From the NCBI GenBank assembly GCA_947492745.1, contig CANLOE010000014.1, positions 17,861 through 81,860 of the forward strand: DNA of 64,000 nucleotides, written 5' to 3'. The notes under the pieces were generated by a model. That model was not told the DNA's origin and did no database searches. It was given only the letters and a program-made list of their open reading frames with translations. Below, in pieces: positions 1-8,828 of this stretch (position 1 is the first letter of the stretch; the number at the start of each line of letters is the position of its first letter). Position numbers and translations under genes: made by a program. The DNA comes from an uncultured Cyclobacteriaceae bacterium. GTDB lineage: Bacteria > Bacteroidota > Bacteroidia > Cytophagales > Cyclobacteriaceae.

Positions 1-1
1 G

Positions 2-400
2 CCCTGGCATCTTGATGCTGCTTTTCGACGTCCAGGGCGATTTGACCGTATCCTATTCGTAGCGCCTCCATCAGAAGAAGCCCGTGTGGAGATTTTCAAA
101 TTGGCTCTAGAGGGCAAACCGATAGAGGAAATCGACTATGATAAACTGGCAAAAGCCAGTGAGGGTTTTTCCGGTGCGGATATCCATGCCAGTATCGATG
201 TGGCTATCGAACTCAAATTACAGGAAGCCATTAAAAAGGGGAAGCCATCACCATTGACCGATAAAAACCTAGTGAAAGCTATCAAAAGTACCAAGCCCAG
301 CACGAAAGAGTGGTTTCAAACGGCCAAAAATTATGCTGTTTATGCTAATGAAGCCGGTATATACGATGAAATACTTGCTTATCTCAATATAAAAAAATAA
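2..400 (+). CDS. AAA+ ATPase, C-terminal fragment (5' end outside window)
   Basis: The frame is open from the first bases of the window. It starts with a sequence containing AFRRPGRFDRILF, the arginine-finger region of classical AAA ATPases (FtsH/Cdc48 type), followed by PPSEEAR and an alpha-helical lid with EGFSGADIHASIDVA, the sensor-2 type segment. The last 50 residues (KPSTKEWFQTAKNYAVYANEAGIYDEI) resemble the tails of Cdc48-like single-ring ATPases. The Walker A and B motifs lie upstream of the window. A GTG at 86 is internal to the domain and is not the real start. The TPR/membrane protein follows 36 bp downstream on the same strand and is probably its partner in one operon. What the ATPase remodels cannot be told from this fragment. 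Confidence 0.9.
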   Translation, partial: PWHLDAAFRRPGRFDRILFVAPPSEEARVEIFKLALEGKPIEEIDYDKLAKASEGFSGADIHASIDVAIELKLQEAIKKGKPSPLTDKNLVKAIKSTKPSTKEWFQTAKNYAVYANEAGIYDEILAYLNIKK

Positions 401-436
401 TCTTCGACCCAATAAAAATACGAAAGCCCCTTGCTC

Positions 437-1699
437 ATGGAATTGGACAAATCCCTACAAAAGGCAGAATTATTATTGAACCAGGACCGCTATGGCGAAG
501 CTCAGAAAGAAGTTCGGACCTACCTTGCTACAGATCCGAACAGTACTAGGGCCCTGATGCTGCTGACGCGTACTTACCTCGGTATGGACCAGAATGAAAA
601 AGCCGATGAGACCGCAAATGACCTACTGAAACTAGCTCCCAGTGATCCGTATGTGCTGTATATCAAAGGACTGACCGTGGGCCAGCTGGGTAAAAGAAAG
701 CAAGCACTTGAGTTTTTGGACAATGCTCTGTCGTTACACCCCATGATGTCGGAAGCGCATGGATTGAAATCCATCCTTTACTTCCAGAAAGCGGAGTTTG
801 GAAAAGCCTTGCAGGCCGCCAATGAAGGACTGGCCATTGACCCGGAAAACGAAGTATGTCTTAACCAGCGCAGTAGATGTCTGCTGCAACTGGGAGATGT
901 GGATGCTCACCTGCGGGCGGACCGACAGGCCCTGAAGAGCAATCCCCTGAATCCGGATACACATGCTACCTTAGGTCATGGAGAACTGATAAAAGGCAAT
1001 TTCACTAAAGCCAATGAACATTTTCGGGAGGCCTTAAGGATCGATCCCAATCATGATTTTGCCCGTCAGGGTCTACTGCATTCTATCAAGGCCACGAACC
1101 TGTACTACCGCCTGTTCTTGAAGTACTCCTTTTGGATGGAAGGCCTCAAACCACAGGTCAAGTGGGCCATTATCATTCTTGGTTACTTAGGCATTCGCAC
1201 ACTGAGTCGATATGCAGGAGAACTGGGCGCTTTCGACCCTGTAGCCCAGGCGATTATTGTGATTTACATTATTTTTGCTATCTCCACTTGGATCATTGAC
1301 CCTGTGTCCAATATCTTCTTAAGGTTCCATCCTTTCGGTCAGTTGGTGCTTTCCGCAAGAGAGAAGAGAACGGCCACCATCTGTGCGGGGCTACTGAGTG
1401 CGGCACTTATCGGTCTGATTTTATTGTTGACCGTTGGCGAAGTCAACCCAGCGCTGGATAACTTGAACGTTGCTCTCATTTTCATAGGAATAGCGATGAC
1501 CATTGTGGTGAGTTCCATCGGCAGAGCTTCGCTGGAAAAAAGCAAAAGAAACCTGAAAATGGCCGGAACCTTTTTTTGCGCTGCATGTGTCCTGTGGCTT
1601 GTTTTGATTTTCGTACAGCCCTTGATCGCTGTAAAATTATTTAGCTGGTTGGTATACGGCTTCATAGGCTATCAGTTTTATGCCAATACCCAAGAGTGA
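437..1699 (+). CDS. TPR-repeat protein with C-terminal membrane domain
   Basis: The product has about 420 aa. Residues 1-230 are tandem tetratricopeptide repeats (pattern such as ALEFLDNALSLHPMMSEAHG and NEHFREALRIDPNHDFARQG). Residues about 240-420 hold five or six hydrophobic segments. The predicted arrangement is a cytoplasmic TPR scaffold anchored in the inner membrane. A TTG two codons upstream (431) could also start the gene; ATG at 437 is preferred because it is followed directly by the TPR-type helix. It lies 36 bp after the AAA ATPase, so a common transcript is likely and the TPR part may recruit clients or assemble a complex for the ATPase. No enzymatic motif is seen. Confidence 0.85.
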   Translation: MELDKSLQKAELLLNQDRYGEAQKEVRTYLATDPNSTRALMLLTRTYLGMDQNEKADETANDLLKLAPSDPYVLYIKGLTVGQLGKRKQALEFLDNALSLHPMMSEAHGLKSILYFQKAEFGKALQAANEGLAIDPENEVCLNQRSRCLLQLGDVDAHLRADRQALKSNPLNPDTHATLGHGELIKGNFTKANEHFREALRIDPNHDFARQGLLHSIKATNLYYRLFLKYSFWMEGLKPQVKWAIIILGYLGIRTLSRYAGELGAFDPVAQAIIVIYIIFAISTWIIDPVSNIFLRFHPFGQLVLSAREKRTATICAGLLSAALIGLILLLTVGEVNPALDNLNVALIFIGIAMTIVVSSIGRASLEKSKRNLKMAGTFFCAACVLWLVLIFVQPLIAVKLFSWLVYGFIGYQFYANTQE

Positions 1700-1762
1700 T
1701 GGCCTGTATTCTGTTTTAACCCGGATTATGCATTGAAAAATCTACTGATACTGCGGGTTCAA

Positions 1763-1994
1763 CCCAAACTGATCGATTGCCAATGACTTGAATGAAAAAA
1801 TACGCTCACGCTCGAAATCAGACTCACCAAGCCTGTGCGTGTTGATAAATTCTTCATCGGTCAGGTTTTCATAAAGTTTTGAAATCAGATATTCAGGCTA
1901 TGTACCTAGAAGGTAATTTAACGGAAATCCAATCAATCTACAAATACAATCTCTCTTAAGTCAACGGCAGTAATTCTCTATTGATCATTTTGGG
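1763..1994. repeat. Family B inverted-repeat element (long variant)
   Basis: Left end CCCAAACTGATCGATTG and right end CTATTGATCATTTTGGG are imperfect inverted repeats. The five bases TTCAA occur directly on both sides (1758-1762 and 1995-1999), as expected of a target-site duplication. At 232 bp it is longer than the usual 165 bp. No ORF is present. Confidence 0.7.
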
Positions 1995-2032
1995 TTCAAC
2001 ATACAGAAGAACACTGATGAAGGTAGGAGGCA

Positions 2033-2188
2033 TAAAAAAAGAAAGGCTCGGAAACCACCCCGAGCCTTTTAATAATTGCCTTTCGCAAAAAAACTGAGGT
2101 AACCAGCCCCACGTAAAGATCAATCCAATTTAACCTTAATAAAAAAATGAAAAACCTATCTATCCTAATGTCAATACCGTGCCAAAAT
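2033..2188 (+). repeat. Direct repeat D, copy 1 (terminator plus short leader-like ORF)
   Basis: This segment of about 150 bp matches 4326-4482 closely. It holds a rho-independent-type hairpin (AGGCTCGG / CCGAGCCT), then a conserved stretch including TGAGGTAACCAGCC, and ends in an ATG-initiated short frame reading MKNLSILMSIPCQN. The other copy reads MKNISTLMSIPCQN. After this point the two copies diverge. They are probably the duplicated 5' part of a lost gene, or a mobile unit. Confidence 0.6.
2044..2070 (+). terminator. Intrinsic terminator-like hairpin in repeat D1
   Basis: An 8-bp perfect stem, AGGCTCGG (2044-2051) and CCGAGCCT (2060-2067), is followed by TTT and preceded by an A-run, so it could act in both directions. 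A near copy is at 4337-4360. Confidence 0.6.
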
Positions 2189-2703
2189 AAGCGGAACTCT
2201 AAGGTATTCGTAGTTAAGAATATACTGGATTTGTATTTTCCATAGTAATGGAAAAAAATTCCCAATATGGGTATAAAGTATGTAAAATATTCTACAGTTA
2301 TTAGTTCGGATGGGCTTTTTTCGAATAGACATGCTTTTTCAGCAGTTATAGTATTTTTGGAAAACAGGTTGAATGGTTTTCTTTACCCGCATAATACCCT
2401 ATGTCCGCCCAACCTACTCAATACGAATAACATGTCATATTTTCTCATCTTAGGTGATGTCAAGTTGTTGTCATGTTAAGCTTTCGCATCGGCTTATATA
2501 AAATTTGGGTTAAAAGATAACTACATCTTTATGAAACATTCCCAGTGACCGGTTTACCCATGTACAATGACGGACGATATACTTCATTACATCTGACCGC
2601 TTCTTTGGGCTTTCCTCTATTCATTTTTTTTGGGGATACTACCGGCTTTTACTTTTGTACCTCAAGGTTCAAAAGTACAAAGTGAATGATTGCCATCTTT
2701 TAA

Positions 2704-2868
2704 CCTAAAATGTCCATTAGAAAATCTATTCCGGACTTGACCGGCTTCAAATCAGTAAATGAATGCGTTTTTTGAATTCACCGTAGCGGTGCTACGCTGA
2801 ATCCAAGAAAACGCCCTGATGTATTGCCATTTAAGTCCTCATGACGAAGTTCCAGCACATGATACGGG
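2704..2868. repeat. Family B element
   Basis: A 165-bp unit flanked by the direct repeat TTTAA (2699-2703 and 2869-2873). Ends are CCTAAAATGTCC and GATACGGG. The central hairpin is CGTAGC-ggt-GCTACG. Sequence and length match the copy at 29626-29790. Confidence 0.75.
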
Positions 2869-2970
2869 TTTAAAAAGGAATGCTTTCTACACCGTTGTAT
2901 ATGTATTGATTCCTATAATCCTGTAATACCAACTTAGCTTTTAAAATCGCCTATCTTCCTGTCCATTAAC

Positions 2971-4034
2971 CGGGAATTGTCATTGGAGATAATTTCTAAT
3001 GACCGTCATTAGGATTTTTTGTTCTAACTATTTGACATTTAAAGAGATGTTATTGATTTTTTGAGTTATTTTTCAGAAAGTCAGCTGTACTTTTTTCTTA
3101 CTTGCCCATGAACTTAAAGTTAGTCTTTACCGATAAAGAGATCTCGCCCTGGAGTGGCATGGTTTTCATGAAGAAGCTCTTGGATAAAACCGGGATTTTC
3201 CGTGAGTTGATCAAAAGTGACCTGCCCGAGCAAGGTTCCAATAGAGGGTACGGCCCGTTACAGCTCATTACCGGTTTCATGGTAAGTGTCCGGTGTGGGG
3301 CAAACCGTTTTGAGCACTTGGAAGTAAGCCGTTTTGACGATGTCCTGCGTAGGATTTTCGGTTATGAAAAGATGGCCTGTCATAAAGCCTATCATCGTAG
3401 CCCGTCATTATGCCACGGTTCAAAGGAAAGTTGCAGGCCTGAAAGATTAGTGGTCGCTCGATGATGGGGTACAGATTACCGAGACCACTTATCAAAGTGA
3501 CACATGGGAAGCACCCCGTCGGCTTGTAGCGGTAAGGCAACAGATCGGGAAAATGCCCAAAGCTACCGGCAAGCAACTCAAGCTGTTCAAGGAAGAGGGT
3601 ATTTACCGGAATTATCGGTACAGCTGCTTTGTAACCAATCTGGACCTATCTCCCCATATGGTCCGGACGTTGTACCGGGGGCGTGCCGATTGCGAAAACC
3701 GCATTAAGGAGATCAAAGAAGATTTTGGTTTTGATAGCTTCAATATGAAAGACTTTGCCGCCACTGAGGCCGCGCTAAATTTCGTAGTGGTTGCCTACAA
3801 CTTGATGAGCCTCTTCAAACAGGCCGTACTACGCTCCGATCAGCTCCATCAGCTTAAAACGCTACGATACAAGATCTTCGCTATCGGGGGATATATCACC
3901 AAATCAGGAAATCAAAACTTACTCAACCTATCTCTGGCCATGAAGAGACGAAAATGGATTGAGGGGATATGGAACCAATCGCAAAATTTTAGCTGGCCAT
4001 TCGTTCCAACTTAATCCCTAATGACAATTCCGGG
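2971..4034 (+). mobile_element. Degenerate IS1380-like insertion sequence
   Basis: The terminal inverted repeats are CCGGGAATTGTCATTGGAGA on the left and CCCGGAATTGTCATTAGGGA (reverse strand) on the right. The four bases ATTA flank both sides (2967-2970 and 4035-4038). The uninterrupted site, CATTATGCTTCACTC, can be read in the family A copy near 51851, so the duplication is confirmed by an empty site in the same window. The element is about 1.06 kb, whereas IS1380-family elements are usually nearer 1.5-2 kb, so a central part is missing. Confidence 0.8.
3108..4014 (+). pseudogene. IS1380-family DDE transposase, broken
   Basis: The N-terminal frame (MNLKLVFTDKEISPWSGM...) runs to about 3390. 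The rest continues in another frame, with a TAG at about 3449 where a tryptophan codon (before WSLDDGVQ) is likely. It then runs to the C-terminal TLYRGRADCENRIKEIKEDFG, which is the conserved Y-R-E-K region of IS4/IS1380-type transposases. The part expected to carry the first catalytic aspartate is missing between FGYEKMACHKAY and the second frame. Deletion, frameshift and stop together mean no active transposase can be made from this copy. Confidence 0.85.
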
Positions 4035-4143
4035 ATTATGCTTCACTCTGCGTTGACCATCCTCGGGATAGCGCTGTTATCCCTGCGGTTATCGCCTTGA
4101 TTGAAACTAAAATGACCCGCGGAATCTTATTCGACATTTGAAA

Positions 4144-4307
4144 CCCAAATTGATGGATAGAAATCGTGATGAGCGTATCAATAGCAAAATACCGGCCATT
4201 TGGATTTGTTCGGCATAGCACCGCTATGGTGAAAGAAGACCGGTGGGCAAAGCTTCCGGTATGAAGCTATTTATGCGCGGAATAGGTTCTCTATTGATCA
4301 TTTTGGG
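4144..4307. repeat. Family B element nested in family A
   Basis: The 164-bp unit CCCAAATTGATGGATAG ... CTATTGATCATTTTGGG is flanked by TTGAAA on both sides. Central hairpin CATAGC-acc-GCTATG. It lies inside the right arm of the family A copy. Confidence 0.75.
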
Positions 4308-4325
4308 TTGAAACCCAAATTTGTA

Positions 4326-4482
4326 AAAAAAGAAAAGACTCGGGAACCACCCCGAGCCTTTGAAACATTGCTTTTCCGCAAAAAAAATTGAGGTAACCAG
4401 CCTCACAGGAAAATCAATTCAATTTAACCTTAATGAAAAATGAAAAACATATCTACTCTAATGTCAATACCATGCCAAAATT
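4326..4482 (+). repeat. Direct repeat D, copy 2
   Basis: Near copy of 2033-2188, with hairpin GACTCGGG / CCCGAGCC and the short frame MKNISTLMSIPCQN, here ending in a stop five codons after the shared part. The following bases up to about 4940 show no gene I can support, although a weak 62-codon frame lies at 4500-4688. Confidence 0.6.
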
Positions 4483-4982
4483 CAAATATCTGATAATGAG
4501 TGTGTGTTTTTGATATGCTCACTGTAAATCGTCTAGAAATGGGATTTATTCACCATAAAGGGAAAGGGGTAAATAAAAATAGATTTGTGTTTATACTGGA
4601 GAGGTGTTTCCGGTGCTTCGGAATTTTCGCTATCAAGATGAAAACGGCTGTGCACTCTTTTGTCGGCTATTTTAGAAGAAATCCATAGTGAAATTTAAAT
4701 TGGAGTGAGGTCCATGACGAAGTTCAAGCGAGAGCAAATGGGGAAATTGACCAGTGGAAAACTTGGGTGAGCAGAATAGTGTGTCCGTTAGCTTTTGAGG
4801 GATTCTATGTTGGTAGTCTTCTGATGTAGATGCTCCTCACTAAAATATAAGCCATTCATTATTGGACAATTAGGTTTGGATAGAAAAGAATGGAGCGGTT
4901 TTTTTGCTTAAATAAGACGCGGTAAAATTGTAGGGGCAATATTTTCAAATTGTTTTTGCGTTATAAATACGCAAATAAGATT

Positions 4983-5917
4983 GTGGACGCCACAACAAGA
5001 GTTTTCGTAGCACGTTTTCAGGCCCCATATTTACAAGAGGGGCATATAGGTCTTATCCATGAAGTCATTTGGCAGCACAACAGAGTTGTCATTGTACTGG
5101 GCACAACTCCCATAATGGGAAGCCAGAGAAACCCTTATGATTTTCATTACACGGGAGAAGATGTTGAAGTCTGCTTTTCCCGACCTTATCGTACTGCCAC
5201 TACGGGACCATCCCAGCGATGAGGCCTGGTCGGTACAACTGGACGGTCTTTTACAGGATACTTTTCCTAATGAGCGGTTTCAGCTCTATGGTAGCCAGGA
5301 TAGTTTTATCAGTTCTTATCACGGTCGTCATAAGACTTCATCTCTTTAGAAAAGGGGCGACCATACCGCTACCGCCATCCGACAAGCTTATGCGGATTAG
5401 CTCTAAATGGAGGCTGATCGGTGGCTTTTCAGATTCTGAAGGTGAAGATTATGAAAGTGCAGTCCTACGGGAGCTAAAGGAGGAGCGTGGTCCTATAGAG
5501 GTGAACGGGCTGAAGTATGAGAAAAGCTTTAACCCGGATTATGCGTTGGAACTTCGTAACGAGGGTTTAAATATCCATAAATCAGGAAGTTTTATTGGGT
5601 TTGGCATAGCACCGCTATGGTGAATTCAATAAACTCAGTGCAATGACCGGTTTGCAGCTATTTAGATCTGCAGTAGATTTTTCAATGCATGATCCGAGTT
5701 TAAAGCGGGCGATTGGCGTTACCGCCACGAAACGAATAAGATTATCACACTGCTATTCAGTTGTGACCTATCTTTTGGCAGGCCCGAAGCACAGGACGAT
5801 ATCATTGCTAGTGAGTGGTTTGGTCTGGAAATGCTCCCCGATAAAGTGCCCAAGGGTGAAACCACGGAAGAACATCGCCCTATGTTGGATTATCTGCTAA
5901 AAAAGTACCATAACTGA
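4983..5917 (+). pseudogene. Bifunctional NMN adenylyltransferase / Nudix hydrolase, destroyed
   Basis: The first frame reads RVFVARFQAPYLQEGHIGLIHEV, the nucleotidyltransferase signature (normally GRFQ...HxGH; here the first His is Gln). An extra base near 5149 moves the reading to the next frame (TREKMLKSAFPDLIVLPLRDHP...). After YHGRHKT, only the relic TAIRQAYAD remains of the linker before the Nudix domain starts at WRLIGGF. The Nudix box region is ELKEERGPIE. A family B element (5533-5698) then interrupts the frame, which resumes with AGDWRYRHETNKI and ends in LLKKYHN at 5917. The intact enzyme converts NMN to NAD and hydrolyses ADP-ribose-type substrates. It sits 25 bp before the nicotinamide phosphoribosyltransferase gene, its expected pathway partner. 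A GTG at 4983 is the likeliest original start. Confidence 0.9.
5533..5698. repeat. Family B element inserted in the Nudix pseudogene
   Basis: A 166-bp unit, CCCGGATTATGCGTTGG ... CAATGCATGATCCGAG, with flanking TTTAA (5528-5532 and 5699-5703). Deleting the element plus one TTTAA removes 171 bp and restores the frame SFKAGDWRYR. Central hairpin CATAGC-acc-GCTATG. Confidence 0.9.
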
Positions 5918-5942
5918 TTTTTTACACTTAAATTTCCGTACC

Positions 5943-7388
5943 ATGAGTAAAGAAAACTTGATATTACTGGCTGATGCTTACAAATACTCCCATCACAAGC
6001 TCTACTATCCCGGTACGACGAAAATATATTCTTATCTGGAGAGTCGCGGGGGAAAATTTGACAGTACGGTATTCTATGGTCTACAATACTTCCTTAAGAC
6101 CTATTTGGAAGGTCAGGCCTTCAGTCGAGCAGATGTCGATGCTGCGGCGAACTTTTTGCCACAGGTATTTGGCAGGGACGACGTTTTCGACCGCAGCAAC
6201 TTCGATTATATACTGGAGAAACACGAAGGTAGGCTTCCGGTAAAGATAAAGGCCGTACCTGAGGGGACCACGGTGCCTGTTGGTAATGTACTGATGACCA
6301 TCGAAAACACAGACCCTACTTGCTTCTGGTTGACCAATTTTCTGGAAACCCTTCTTGTGCAAGTATGGTATCCCTGTACAGTGGCCACGATTTCCAAAGA
6401 GGTCCGTAAGGTGATCGAGACCTATTATGAAGATACGGCATCTGCAAGTGCCCGGTCGGGTATCGATTTTGTGTTGAATGACTTTGGGTTTCGTGGGGTG
6501 AGTTCCGTAGAGAGTGCGGGACTGGGCGGAAGTGCCCACTTGACTGCCTTTTCAGGAAGCGATAACCTGATGGGGAGCCGATTTGCACAGCGTTACTATC
6601 ATAGTGATAAAGTTTATGGCCTTTCCATTCCCGCTACGGAACATTCCATCTGTACCTTGCTGGGCGAAGAAGGCGAACTGAAAGTTTTCAAACATGTATT
6701 GGATACTTTTCCCACAGGTCCGGTGGCCTGCGTCTCCGATTCCTATAATATATTTCGCGCCTGTGAGGAGTACTGGGGTGAGGAGTTAAGAACTCAGGTA
6801 TTGGAGCGGGAGGGTACCCTTGTCATCCGCCCCGATTCCGGAGACCCTATCATGACCTTGCTGCACCTGTTTGCCACCCTTTTTGACAAATTTGGATTCA
6901 GTACTAATGAAAAGGGCTACAAGGTACTGCCGCCGCAGGTACGGGTCATCCAAGGTGACGGCGTGAATTATGATGCCATCAAAGCAATGTATGCCGCGCT
7001 GAAAGCAGAGCGGATTTCTGCTGAAAACCTTGTGCTGGGAATGGGAGGGGCACTCTTGCAAAAGTTGGACAGGGATACCCAGAAGTTTGCCCTGAAATGC
7101 TCCCATGCTATTGTGAATGGAAAGGAAGTGGTCGTGCAGAAATCCCCCACAGAGATGAATGCCCAAGGAGAAATCGTGGAATCTTTCAAGAAATCCAAAG
7201 GGGGTAGATTAAAGCTTGTCCGCAATGGGAGAGATTTCCGCACTCTGGACGAAAAGCAAAATCCCGAACTCAGGGATGAGCTGGTCACGGTTTTCGAGAA
7301 TGGAGTCCTGCACAATGAAAACGATTTTGATACGATTAGGAGCAGAAACATCTTCGACAAAGAAAAAGCCAAGGTGGTCAGTACTTGA
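5943..7388 (+). CDS. nadV: Nicotinamide phosphoribosyltransferase
   Basis: A 481-aa protein of the NAMPT/NadV family, which makes NMN from nicotinamide and PRPP in one step. The start (LLADAYKYSHHKLYYPGTTKIYSYLESRGG) is typical. Other conserved parts are FGFRGVSSVESAGLGGSAHL, FSGSDN and the phosphoribosyl-binding VIRPDSGDP. Length matches the family. It lies between the ruined NMN adenylyltransferase/Nudix gene and a PRPP synthetase-type gene (35 bp downstream), forming a salvage cassette from PRPP supply to NMN. Because the adjacent NMNAT is broken, conversion of NMN to NAD must rely on another enzyme, or NMN may feed a different step. An alternative is transfer to ADP-ribose pyrophosphate, as in phage NARP1 Namat. 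Confidence 0.95.
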   Translation: MSKENLILLADAYKYSHHKLYYPGTTKIYSYLESRGGKFDSTVFYGLQYFLKTYLEGQAFSRADVDAAANFLPQVFGRDDVFDRSNFDYILEKHEGRLPVKIKAVPEGTTVPVGNVLMTIENTDPTCFWLTNFLETLLVQVWYPCTVATISKEVRKVIETYYEDTASASARSGIDFVLNDFGFRGVSSVESAGLGGSAHLTAFSGSDNLMGSRFAQRYYHSDKVYGLSIPATEHSICTLLGEEGELKVFKHVLDTFPTGPVACVSDSYNIFRACEEYWGEELRTQVLEREGTLVIRPDSGDPIMTLLHLFATLFDKFGFSTNEKGYKVLPPQVRVIQGDGVNYDAIKAMYAALKAERISAENLVLGMGGALLQKLDRDTQKFALKCSHAIVNGKEVVVQKSPTEMNAQGEIVESFKKSKGGRLKLVRNGRDFRTLDEKQNPELRDELVTVFENGVLHNENDFDTIRSRNIFDKEKAKVVST

Positions 7389-7422
7389 CCGCAAATAGGA
7401 TTTCCCTCAAAACGATATAAAA

Positions 7423-8376
7423 ATGATAGAAGAATTCAAACTATTCCATACTTCCAATGCGGGTACATTGGCCACGGCCGTTAGTCAGCTGAGCGGCGTT
7501 CCTGTAGGTGAGCTACGTGCGGAGCGCTTTTCGGATGGCGAAGTTTTTGTCCGTTTTGAGGAGTCAGTCCGTGGCAAGACCGTTATCATTCTTGCTCAGG
7601 CCCATATGCCTTATGACCATCTCTTCGAGTTGTTCTTTGCTATAGATGCCGCCAGAAGAGCTTTTGCCAAAGAGGTGGTATGCATTGTGCCCTATTTACC
7701 CCATAGTCGGCAAGAGAGGAAGGACTCCGATCGTTCTTCCATAGCTGCGCGGTTGATTGCCGATTTTGTACAAGAGGCAGGTGCCCACCGCTTGGTCACT
7801 ATCGATTTGCATAGTAGTAGCGTAGAGGGTTTTTTCAAGATCCCTGTTGATCATCTGACCTGTAGCCCATTGTTCGCCCATCACATCCGTCAGCAGGCCT
7901 ATGAAAAGCTCTGTCTTTGTAGTCCCGATTTTGGCGGTTTGAAAAGAATAAAAAAATACAAACAGATTTTTGATTGTGATATGGCCGTAATCCATAAGGA
8001 AAGACTACGACCCAACCAAGTGGACCATATGGAAATCATCGGTGATGTCGAAGGGCGTTCCGTGGTCATCATCGATGATATGGTCGATACCGCAGGGACC
8101 CTGTGCAAGGCAGCGGAAATCCTCAAGGCCCATGGCGCACTGTCCGTCACGGCCTATGCCTCCCACGGAGTGCTATCGGGGGATGCTGTAGGGAGAATAG
8201 ACCGTTCCTCGCTGGACAATGTCTATGTGTCCAACTCTATCGTAGGAGAGGGCCAAGGGAAAATCAATGTGGTGTCCTGCGCTCCTATACTGGCAAAGGC
8301 CGTGCAGAGCTGGGTAGAGAACAAGAGCCTTGAAATCATCAATCAGGACTTGGATACAGACCTATTGTCCCTATGA
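7423..8376 (+). CDS. Ribose-phosphate pyrophosphokinase family protein
   Basis: A 317-aa PRPP-synthetase fold protein. It contains RFSDGEVFVRFEESVRGKTVIIL near the N-terminus, the ATP-binding region PYLPHSRQERKDSDRSSIAARL, the TIDLHSSSVEGFF segment and the PRPP loop VVIIDDMVDTAGTL. It differs enough from usual housekeeping Prs proteins that it is probably a dedicated paralogue of the NAD cassette. It should supply PRPP to the phosphoribosyltransferase upstream. Its stop overlaps the next start (ATGA, 8373-8376), so translation is probably coupled. Whether it pyrophosphorylates ribose-5-phosphate or ADP-ribose cannot be decided from sequence alone. Confidence 0.9.
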   Translation: MIEEFKLFHTSNAGTLATAVSQLSGVPVGELRAERFSDGEVFVRFEESVRGKTVIILAQAHMPYDHLFELFFAIDAARRAFAKEVVCIVPYLPHSRQERKDSDRSSIAARLIADFVQEAGAHRLVTIDLHSSSVEGFFKIPVDHLTCSPLFAHHIRQQAYEKLCLCSPDFGGLKRIKKYKQIFDCDMAVIHKERLRPNQVDHMEIIGDVEGRSVVIIDDMVDTAGTLCKAAEILKAHGALSVTAYASHGVLSGDAVGRIDRSSLDNVYVSNSIVGEGQGKINVVSCAPILAKAVQSWVENKSLEIINQDLDTDLLSL

Positions 8377-8789
8377 TCTCCAGAGCTATCGAAAAAACAT
8401 TAGATCATGCTTACCGAAGAAAATGGGAGCGTACCTGCTGGGCCATCGATATACACGAGACCATGATACTGCCCAACTGGTCCGAAAAAGAGATACCCAA
8501 GGAATTCTATCCTATGGCCATGGAAACCATGCAGGCCATCAGTCGACGGGAAGATATTGTCACTATACTCTATACCTGTTCGCATCCCAGGGAAATCGAG
8601 GAATACCAGGTCTATTTTCGTAGTAAAAGTATCCGTTTTGACTATGTCAATGAAAACCCTGAGGTAAAGAATAAAAAATAGGGCTTCTACGATAAGAAGC
8701 CCTATTTCAATGTACTCATTGAGGGTAAGGCAGGTTTTGACCCCTATGAAGACTGGCAAAAAGTGTTCGATCTGGTAACAAGTCTCTAA
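8373..8789 (+). pseudogene. Small HAD-like protein of the NAD cassette, interrupted by an in-frame TAG
   Basis: The first 102 codons encode WAIDIHETMI and ILYTCSHPREIEEYQVYF, which look like motifs of a short HAD-superfamily protein. The codon at 8679-8681 is TAG, just after a run of A. The same frame then continues with GFYDKKPYFNVLIEGKAGFDPYEDW to a proper stop at 8787-8789. The tail is well preserved, so the stop is either recent, a sequencing fault, or suppressed. The function is uncertain. The gene overlaps the PRPP synthetase gene by four bases and probably belonged to the same operon. Confidence 0.75.
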
Positions 8790-8828
8790 TCGTACATGAT
8801 CAAAGCCATAAAACTACCTTCTTATATT

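Larger units (their letters stand above)
2926..4325. repeat. Family A element, interrupted by IS1380-like and family B insertions
   Basis: The pieces 2926-2970, 4039-4143 and 4314-4325, joined in order, reproduce the 161-bp family A sequence seen uninterrupted at 51811-51971. The first break is the IS1380-like element (duplication ATTA). The second is a family B element (duplication TTGAAA). This gives an order of events: A first, the other two later. Confidence 0.8.

Noticed and set aside
4500..4688. 62-codon frame after repeat D2
   Set aside because: Low-complexity, no recognisable motif, and located in a repeat graveyard.
5974..7398. Several 60-150 codon frames on both strands inside nadV
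   Set aside because: They are shadow frames of a clear 481-aa gene and show no family motif.
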